Assembly (NCBI RefSeq): GCF_006517815.1
Contig: NZ_CP041198.1
Span: 372,001-436,000 of the forward strand
DNA from: Pseudarthrobacter sp. NIBRBAC000502770
GTDB taxonomy: Bacteria > Actinomycetota > Actinomycetes > Actinomycetales > Micrococcaceae
Length of the DNA: 64,000 nt
Reading direction: 5' to 3'
Part shown: positions 58,438 to 64,000 of the stretch, piece after piece
Layout: the number at the start of each line of letters is the position of its first letter
How positions within the stretch are numbered: the stretch's first letter is position 1
Notes under the pieces: generated by a model
Database searches by the model: none
What the model was told of the DNA's origin: nothing
Seen by the model: only the letters and a program-made list of their open reading frames with translations
Made by a program: the position numbers and the translations under genes

Positions 58438-60849
58438 ATGACGACTGACGTTCTGTGGTTCTCTGAACTCGGACTCAAGGACCTGGACAAGGTGGGCGGC
58501 AAGAACGCCTCCCTGGGCGAGATGGTGCAGAACCTGACCTCTGCCGGCGTCCAGGTTCCGGACGGGTTCGCCACCACGGCCGACGCGTACCGCAGGTTCC
58601 TGTCCGATTCCGGCCTGGACCAGAAGATTGCCGACCGGCTGGTGGGTCTGGACACCGATGACGTGACGGCCCTGGCCGCCGCCGGCCAGGAAATCCGCTC
58701 CCTGGTCCGCGATACCCCCTTCCTGCCGGACTTCGAGGCGCAGGTCCGCGAGGCGTACCAGCAGCTGGTGGACAAGCACGCCGGCTCCGCCGACCTGTCC
58801 TGGGCCGTACGGTCCAGCGCCACCGCGGAGGACCTCCCCGATGCCTCCTTCGCCGGGCAGCAGGAAACCTTCCTGAACGTCCGTGGGATCGAGAACATCC
58901 TGCAGGCCATCAAGGACGTCTTCGCCTCCCTCTACAACGACCGCGCCATCGCCTACCGCGTGCACCACAAGTTCGAGCACGCCGAGGTGGCACTCTCCGC
59001 CGGCATCCAGCGCATGGTGCGTTCCGACGTCGGTGCGTCCGGTGTCATGTTCACCATGGACACCGAGTCCGGCTTCCAGGACGCCGTGTTCGTCACCTCC
59101 TCCTACGGGCTGGGCGAAGCCGTGGTGCAGGGTGCCGTGAACCCGGACGAGTTCTACGTCTACAAGCCCGCCCTGGAGGCCGGCCGCCCGGCGATCCTCA
59201 AGCGCGGCCTCGGCGAGAAGGCCCTGCAGATGACGTACACCAACAGCAGCGAGATCGGCCGCACCATCGATTTCGTCCCCGTCGAGGACTCCCTGCGCGC
59301 ACGCTTCAGCCTGACGGACGACGACGTGGAGCAGCTTGCACGGCACGCCGTCGCCATTGAGAAGCACTACGGCCGTCCCATGGACATTGAGTGGGGCAAG
59401 GACGGGACCGACGGCGGCCTGTACATCCTGCAGGCACGCCCGGAAACCGTGCAGTCACGCCGCGCCCCCGGCAGCATGAGCCGGTTCCGCCTGAACGAAA
59501 GCGGTCCCGTGCTGGTGGAGGGCCGTGCCATCGGCCAGCGGATCGGCGCCGGCAAGGTCCGGATCCTCACCTCCATCGACCAGATGGCCTCCTTCCAGAC
59601 CGGCGACGTCCTGGTGGCGGATATGACGGACCCCGACTGGGAACCCATCATGAAGCGAGCCTCCGCCATCGTCACCAACCGCGGCGGCCGTACCTGCCAC
59701 GCCGCCATCATCGCCCGCGAACTGGGGATTCCCGCCGTCGTGGGCACCGGCAACGCCACGGACACCCTGTCCGACGGCCAGGAAGTCACGGTCTCCTGCG
59801 CCGACGGCGAGACCGGCTCCATCTACCAGGGCCTGCTGGACTTCAGCGTCGAGGAAACCGGCATCACCCAGCTGCCCGAGGCGCCGGTGAAGGTCATGAT
59901 GAACGTGGGCACGCCGGAGCAGGCGTTCACCTTCGCACAGCTGCCCAACCACGGCGTGGGCCTGGCCCGGCTCGAGTTCATCATCAACCGGCAGATCGGC
60001 ATCCACCCCAAGGCCCTGCTGAACCTGGACAGCCAGCCCGAGGACGTGGCCGCCGAAATCCGGCAGCGGATCAGCGCCTACGACAGCCCCCGCGAGTACT
60101 ACATCAAGCGGCTGGCCGAAGGCGTGGCCACAATTGCAGCGGCCTTCGCGCCGGAGCCGGTGATCGTGCGCATGTCCGACTTCAAGTCCAACGAGTACGC
60201 CAACCTGATCGGCGGCCCGGCGTACGAGCCGCACGAGGAGAACCCGATGATCGGGTTCCGCGGCGCGTCCCGCTACCTGGAGCCGTCCTTCCGGGACTGC
60301 TTCGACCTCGAGTGCGAGGCCCTGTCCTTCGTCCGCAATGAAATGGGCCTGACCAACGTCAAACTGATGATCCCGTTTGTACGGACCCTCGACGAGGCGC
60401 AGGGCGTCATCGAACTGCTCGCCGACAATGGCCTGCGCCGCGGCGAAAACGGCCTTGAAGTGATCATGATGTGCGAGCTTCCCTCCAACGCGCTGCTGGC
60501 CGACGAGTTCCTGGAACACTTCGACGGCTTCTCCATCGGCTCCAACGACATGACCCAGCTGACCCTGGGCCTGGACCGCGACTCGGCCATCGTTGCCAAC
60601 AGCTTCGACGAGCGGGACCCCGCCGTGAAGAAGCTGCTCAGCATGGCCATCAAGGCCTGCCGGGCCCGCGGAAAGTACGTGGGCATCTGCGGCCAGGGCC
60701 CCAGCGACCACGCTGACTTCGCCGAGTGGCTGGTGAAGGAGGGCGTCAATTCGGTGTCCCTGAACCCGGACACCGTGGTGGACACCTGGCTCCGGCTCGC
60801 CGGCGCGTCGGAGGAGACGGCGGATGTCGCCGCAACTGCCGGCGTCTAG
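58438..60849 (+). CDS. ppsA: Phosphoenolpyruvate synthase
   Basis: An 803-aa enzyme converting pyruvate and ATP to PEP, AMP and phosphate, a gluconeogenic step. The N-terminal ATP-binding domain begins [20 protein letters not shown], and [20 protein letters not shown] follows. The phospho-histidine domain has [20 protein letters not shown], with catalytic H421. The C-terminal barrel has [19 protein letters not shown] and [10 protein letters not shown], which supplies the catalytic Cys. Length is normal for the family. ATG 58438 is preceded by AAAGGAG. Confidence 0.96.
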   Translation: MTTDVLWFSELGLKDLDKVGGKNASLGEMVQNLTSAGVQVPDGFATTADAYRRFLSDSGLDQKIADRLVGLDTDDVTALAAAGQEIRSLVRDTPFLPDFEAQVREAYQQLVDKHAGSADLSWAVRSSATAEDLPDASFAGQQETFLNVRGIENILQAIKDVFASLYNDRAIAYRVHHKFEHAEVALSAGIQRMVRSDVGASGVMFTMDTESGFQDAVFVTSSYGLGEAVVQGAVNPDEFYVYKPALEAGRPAILKRGLGEKALQMTYTNSSEIGRTIDFVPVEDSLRARFSLTDDDVEQLARHAVAIEKHYGRPMDIEWGKDGTDGGLYILQARPETVQSRRAPGSMSRFRLNESGPVLVEGRAIGQRIGAGKVRILTSIDQMASFQTGDVLVADMTDPDWEPIMKRASAIVTNRGGRTCHAAIIARELGIPAVVGTGNATDTLSDGQEVTVSCADGETGSIYQGLLDFSVEETGITQLPEAPVKVMMNVGTPEQAFTFAQLPNHGVGLARLEFIINRQIGIHPKALLNLDSQPEDVAAEIRQRISAYDSPREYYIKRLAEGVATIAAAFAPEPVIVRMSDFKSNEYANLIGGPAYEPHEENPMIGFRGASRYLEPSFRDCFDLECEALSFVRNEMGLTNVKLMIPFVRTLDEAQGVIELLADNGLRRGENGLEVIMMCELPSNALLADEFLEHFDGFSIGSNDMTQLTLGLDRDSAIVANSFDERDPAVKKLLSMAIKACRARGKYVGICGQGPSDHADFAEWLVKEGVNSVSLNPDTVVDTWLRLAGASEETADVAATAGV

Positions 60850-60859
60850 CGCCTAGCCA

Positions 60860-61294
60860 CTACCCCTGGGCCGGTTCGGGCAGCAGCCCGAGCTGGCCCA
60901 GGAGTTCCAGCTGGTCGAAGTAGGCATGGTGCGATGTGACCACGCCGTCCTGTACCGCGGTGACATCGCAGCTCCTGACCCTGACCTGCCTTCCGGTGGG
61001 CGGCAGCGTACCGCCGGTGGGCAGGCCCAGCTGCCCGGTGTTCGTGCCCACCACAAAGCCTTCGGCAATGGCCACGTCCCCGGCCTCATGCGTGGCTGTC
61101 CGTTCGTACCTGACGTCAGGCATCGCCTCCCAGAAGTGTGAGTAATAGTCCGCAATCGCCGTCCGGCCGCTGATGCCGGCCTGGTCAGGGGTGCGGATGA
61201 CCGCGTCCTCGGCATAGCAGCCGGCCAAAGCTTCCCTGTCCTTTGCGTCCATGGCCGCCATCAGGCGGTCCATGGCATCACGTGCCTGTCCCAT
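60860..61294 (-). CDS. SnoaL/NTF2-like protein
   Basis: A 144-aa small alpha+beta-barrel protein of the SnoaL-like polyketide-cyclase fold. It begins MGQARDAMDRLMAAMDAKDR, then LAGCYAEDAVIRTPDQAGIS, DYYSHFWEAMPDVRYER and VTAVQDGVVTSHHAYFDQLE. GGGAGG precedes the ATG at 61294. Enzymatic function cannot be assigned; many family members bind or isomerise small hydrophobics. It is divergent from a LuxR-type regulator gene and may be its target. Confidence 0.87.
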   Translation of the reverse strand: MGQARDAMDRLMAAMDAKDREALAGCYAEDAVIRTPDQAGISGRTAIADYYSHFWEAMPDVRYERTATHEAGDVAIAEGFVVGTNTGQLGLPTGGTLPPTGRQVRVRSCDVTAVQDGVVTSHHAYFDQLELLGQLGLLPEPAQG

Positions 61295-61463
61295 GTGAGC
61301 CTCCCGTGAGTGCCGGACGCCGGGCCCGGTGCCCGGCATCCTTACAGGGAAAGTACGACGACGGAACGCACCGTTGCGATCCCCTCGCCGGGGGTTTCTG
61401 GGCACACTGGAATCCCCCCAACCAGGGGATTGCCGCACTGGCCGCCGGGACGATACTGGAAGT

Positions 61464-62513
61464 ATGTGGGAGGAGCGCGCGGAGCGTGCCCGGCGGGAGA
61501 TAGCGGCCATGGCCGCCGCCGGGATAGACCTGGCAGACCTCTACGCCTCGGCGCTCGCCGTCGTGCAGCGGGAGGTACCGTTCGAGCAGGGCTGCTGGGC
61601 CGGCGTCGACCCCGATTCGATGGCGATGACCTCCATTTCCAACTGGCAGCCATGGCCGGTGTCCAGCCACCAGTTCGAGGAGTACTTCCTGCGGTTTGCC
61701 CAGTCGGAGTACACCGGCCGGGAGCCGAACACTTTCGTGGAACTGCTGCGGCGTTCACGGCCCGTGGCCAGGATCTCGGACGCGCCGCACCGGGAGGTGG
61801 CCGGCAGCGTCCGGATCAACGACCTGCTCAGGCCGCTGGGCCTGGAACACGAGCTCCGCGCCGCGTTCCGGGTGGACGAGGCGTGCTGGGGAGTGGGCAG
61901 TATCTTCCGGGAAGCCGGCCGGGATTTCACCGACCGGGAGGTGGAGTTCCTCTCCGCCATCACCGCCACCCTGGCTGCGGCGACCCGCGCCGTGGTCCGC
62001 GTGGCGCGCGCCACTGGACCGGCCGCCGTCGGGCCCGTCATTGTGCTGGCCGGCCTGCACGGCGACCTGCGCGCCGCTACCCCCGCGGCCGCTTCCTGGC
62101 TCGCAGCCGTGGAGGATGCGGCGCCGGGGCGGTTCAGCCAGACGCTCTATGCGGTGGTGGCGCAGGCCCACGCGGCAGTTTCCGGGACAGCCCGGGCACG
62201 GATGCGGGACGCCGCGAACAACTGGGTGGTGCTGCAGGCCAGCCGGCTGATCACCGGCGATGACCCGCAGCAGATGGTGGTCACCGTTGAACCGGCCACC
62301 ACCCACGAACTCGCGAGCCTGCTGCTGATGGCGTACGGCGTCACAGCCCGGGAACGCGATGTGTGCCTCGAGGTGCTGACGGGCAGCTCGACGGCGGAAA
62401 TCGCCCGTCACCTGTTTATCTCACCGCACACGGTCCATGACCACCTGAAATCGGTCTTCGGGAAGGTGGGGGTCGGCAGCCGGGGCGAGCTGGTGGCGCG
62501 GCTGGTGGCGTGA
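61464..62513 (+). CDS. LuxR-family transcriptional regulator with a GAF-like sensor
   Basis: A 349-aa regulator. The N-terminal part (LYASALAVVQREVPFEQGCW, then GREPNTFVELLRRSRPVARI, DFTDREVEFLSAITATLAAA) resembles a GAF-like sensor. The C-terminal LuxR helix-turn-helix is clear: YGVTARERDVCLEVLTGSST, then ARHLFISPHTVHDHLKSVFG. ATG 61464 is chosen with GGAAG just upstream. It is divergent from the SnoaL-like gene across 169 nt. Confidence 0.88.
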   Translation: MWEERAERARREIAAMAAAGIDLADLYASALAVVQREVPFEQGCWAGVDPDSMAMTSISNWQPWPVSSHQFEEYFLRFAQSEYTGREPNTFVELLRRSRPVARISDAPHREVAGSVRINDLLRPLGLEHELRAAFRVDEACWGVGSIFREAGRDFTDREVEFLSAITATLAAATRAVVRVARATGPAAVGPVIVLAGLHGDLRAATPAAASWLAAVEDAAPGRFSQTLYAVVAQAHAAVSGTARARMRDAANNWVVLQASRLITGDDPQQMVVTVEPATTHELASLLLMAYGVTARERDVCLEVLTGSSTAEIARHLFISPHTVHDHLKSVFGKVGVGSRGELVARLVA

Positions 62514-62599
62514 CTGGCTGCGCCGACCTGCGGGTGGTGGCAGGGAGATGGCGGGCGGGATCGAACCGGTCGAAGGACGAAGCACCGATCCACGCCGCG

Positions 62600-63106
62600 T
62601 CAGCCGGTGCTTTCTCCCGCCAGGATCTGTTCGCGCAGGATGTCCGCGTGGCCGCAGTGCTGCGCCAGTTCGCGGAGCATATGCAGGTACAGCCAGCGCA
62701 GCGGGACGGGTCCCCGCCTGTTCCCGGTTACCACGTCATCCAGGCCAAGGGGAGCGGCCGCGGCCCGGGACGCGGCGCAGGCCTCCCGGTGGGCTGCCCG
62801 GACGGAGGCGATGGTGTCGCCGGCATCCAGGATGAATGACTCGTCCGGCGTGGCAGGGATGCCGATCTCGCGGCGCGGGCGGCCGGTAAAGGCCTCATCG
62901 AACCAGACCTTCTCCACGAACGTGGCATGCTTCACCAGGCCCAGCAGCGTGGTGCGGGACGGGACCAGCCGCCGCCGTGCCTGCTCCTCGGTCAGCCCAT
63001 CCAGGCAGGCGTTGAGCCCTGCCCGGTGCTCATCCAGGAAGAACTCGAACTGGACGCGCTCAGGCTCGTGGATGACGTCGTCCATGGAGTGGAAGTGGGA
63101 GGCCAT
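62600..63106 (-). CDS. DinB-family (DUF664) protein
   Basis: A 168-aa four-helix-bundle protein. It includes EFFLDEHRAGLNACLDGLTE, LLGLVKHATFVEKVWFDEAF and YLHMLRELAQHCGHADILRE, with the three His ligands (near residues 60, 141 and 145) of the DinB/YfiT metal site. Some members are mycothiol- or bacillithiol-dependent transferases, which would suit an actinobacterium; that is inferred from the family. The start is uncertain: 63106 or ATG 63085. Confidence 0.87.
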   Translation of the reverse strand: MASHFHSMDDVIHEPERVQFEFFLDEHRAGLNACLDGLTEEQARRRLVPSRTTLLGLVKHATFVEKVWFDEAFTGRPRREIGIPATPDESFILDAGDTIASVRAAHREACAASRAAAAPLGLDDVVTGNRRGPVPLRWLYLHMLRELAQHCGHADILREQILAGESTG

Positions 63107-63129
63107 ACGCAGACCCTAGCAAGTGGACG

Positions 63130-63999
63130 TCAGCTTCGCGGAGCCGGGGGCCGCCGGTGCCGGTGGTGGAGCTCGTAGTGGTCGAACACGTCGGAGGACG
63201 TGTCTCCCACATGGCCGAACTTCCCGCGCAGCACGCCTGCCAGGTCCTCCAGGGCCGCGTAGAGCATCCGACCCGCAAACCGAAGTTCGGTGTTGTCGCT
63301 GTCCTGGGCTTCTGACGCCAACTGGTGGGCATAGGCGAGGGTGGCCGGCAGCGATCCCCGCTGTTCCACCTCGTGGAAGTAGTATGTTTCGTGGAACGAC
63401 AGGAGGTCGATGCTGACGGACGCCACGTTTTCGGCCATTGACTCCAGGAGTGCCGCCGCGTGGCGGGCTTCCAGGGAGGCGATGCCGGTGGGGCCGGCCG
63501 CTTCCCGGAACAGGTTCAGCTGGTGGGCCAGGGCGCGGCGCCGGCTCAGTGCCGGGTAGGTCTGCAGGATCCAGGAAACCGTGGCCGTGAGCAGGCCAAA
63601 ACCGGCCACCGCCTGGAAGGCCATCACCAGCCGAAGTATCGGATGGACGGCAACGATCTCGCCAAATCCCGCCGTGGAGAGTGCCACCAGCGAGATGTAC
63701 AGCGCCTCGGCGAAGTCGGCCTGGCGGGGGATGTCGTTGGAGTAGGAGAAGCCGGCGGGCAAATGCGGAAGGTACAGCAGCGCCCAACCCACCGCGGCCA
63801 GGGTGGCCCAGGCGGCGATGACCGCAGCCATGGCCAGCGGCGCGGCGACGGAGGAGGCACCGCCCCTGAGTTTCCTGGACAGGAGCCAGAACCCGCGCAT
63901 GATGGTCCGGCCCACCGGTCCTGAACCATGCGGATAAAGCAGGGTGTGGAAGACGTCGGCGATCATCAGCAGGATCAGTGCCGCCCCCACCGCCGTCAA
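63130..63999 (-). CDS. Potassium-channel-like membrane protein, possibly truncated at the window edge
   Basis: A 289-aa open frame reaching the window end, so the start may lie beyond. There are three to four hydrophobic helices, and a pore-like loop ALYISLVALSTAGFGEIVAV that resembles the ion-channel filter (TAGFGE in place of TVGYGD). A long cytosolic helical region of about 140 residues follows. The non-canonical filter means K+ selectivity is not assured. Confidence 0.75.
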   Translation of the reverse strand: MTAVGAALILLMIADVFHTLLYPHGSGPVGRTIMRGFWLLSRKLRGGASSVAAPLAMAAVIAAWATLAAVGWALLYLPHLPAGFSYSNDIPRQADFAEALYISLVALSTAGFGEIVAVHPILRLVMAFQAVAGFGLLTATVSWILQTYPALSRRRALAHQLNLFREAAGPTGIASLEARHAAALLESMAENVASVSIDLLSFHETYYFHEVEQRGSLPATLAYAHQLASEAQDSDNTELRFAGRMLYAALEDLAGVLRGKFGHVGDTSSDVFDHYELHHRHRRPPAPRS

Positions 64000-64000
64000 C

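Overview
The window is a high-GC actinobacterial chromosome segment, most likely Arthrobacter/Pseudarthrobacter (Micrococcaceae). The basis is base composition, the 16S type, an Rpf-like LysM protein, and the actinobacterial gene families present. This assignment is inferred from reading, not from a search. No tRNA, CRISPR array, insertion sequence, integrase or phage gene was seen.

Layout. (1) 0.1-16.2 kb: secreted Rpf-like transglycosylase, adenosine/adenine deaminase, a winged-helix/X25 fusion, acylphosphatase, a RecB-nuclease/helicase, TerC, RecQ, an aldo/keto reductase, a glutathione-independent formaldehyde dehydrogenase type ADH, a GNAT, a serine hydrolase and an MFS exporter. (2) 16.2-28.9 kb: accessory metabolic and stress genes, including a DUF1304-MscS-ArsR/AHA1 array whose last gene begins at a perfect 28-bp palindrome, a GDPD, three small-ligand or cupin proteins, and a MarR-MFS efflux pair with its operator. 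(3) 29.1-31.4 kb: two tandem exported proteins ending in Excalibur domains, the first interrupted by a frameshift, behind four 11-bp phased repeats. (4) 31.4-37.5 kb: a complete rrn operon (16S-23S-5S, no tRNA in the spacers) with promoter, leader boxes and terminator. (5) 37.6-38.5 kb: a frameshifted aminoglycoside-phosphotransferase-like gene. (6) 38.6-47.6 kb: a 5-oxoproline/lactam region with PxpA, a PxpB-PxpC fusion, a biotin carboxylase/BCCP, a GntR regulator, DUF969-DUF979 membrane proteins and DUF2891. (7) 47.7-48.8 kb: small hypothetical genes, including a 48-aa membrane protein. (8) 48.9-60.9 kb: a lactate-to-PEP block with a FAD/Fe-S D-lactate-type dehydrogenase, LldR-like regulator and lactate permease on one strand, and LldEFG, PpsA regulatory protein and PpsA on the other. 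(9) 60.9-64.0 kb: SnoaL-like protein, LuxR regulator, DinB-like protein and a truncated ion-channel protein.

How the genes work together. In region 8, lactate would be imported, oxidised to pyruvate by two independent flavin/Fe-S routes, and raised to PEP by PpsA, which its bifunctional regulator switches. Repeated TGGTCNGACCA sites sit at both divergent promoters, matching an LldR-type regulator encoded in the cluster. In region 6 the same GGATTGTTGAACAA element lies upstream of pxpA and upstream of the DUF969 gene, so the GntR regulator between them probably controls both units. The PxpB-PxpC fusion plus the adjacent BC-BCCP protein carry the same domain set as urea carboxylase, which suggests carboxylation-driven lactam opening.

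Two genes flanking the rrn operon each carry a one-base frameshift at a short homopolymer. They may be real pseudogenes or assembly errors.
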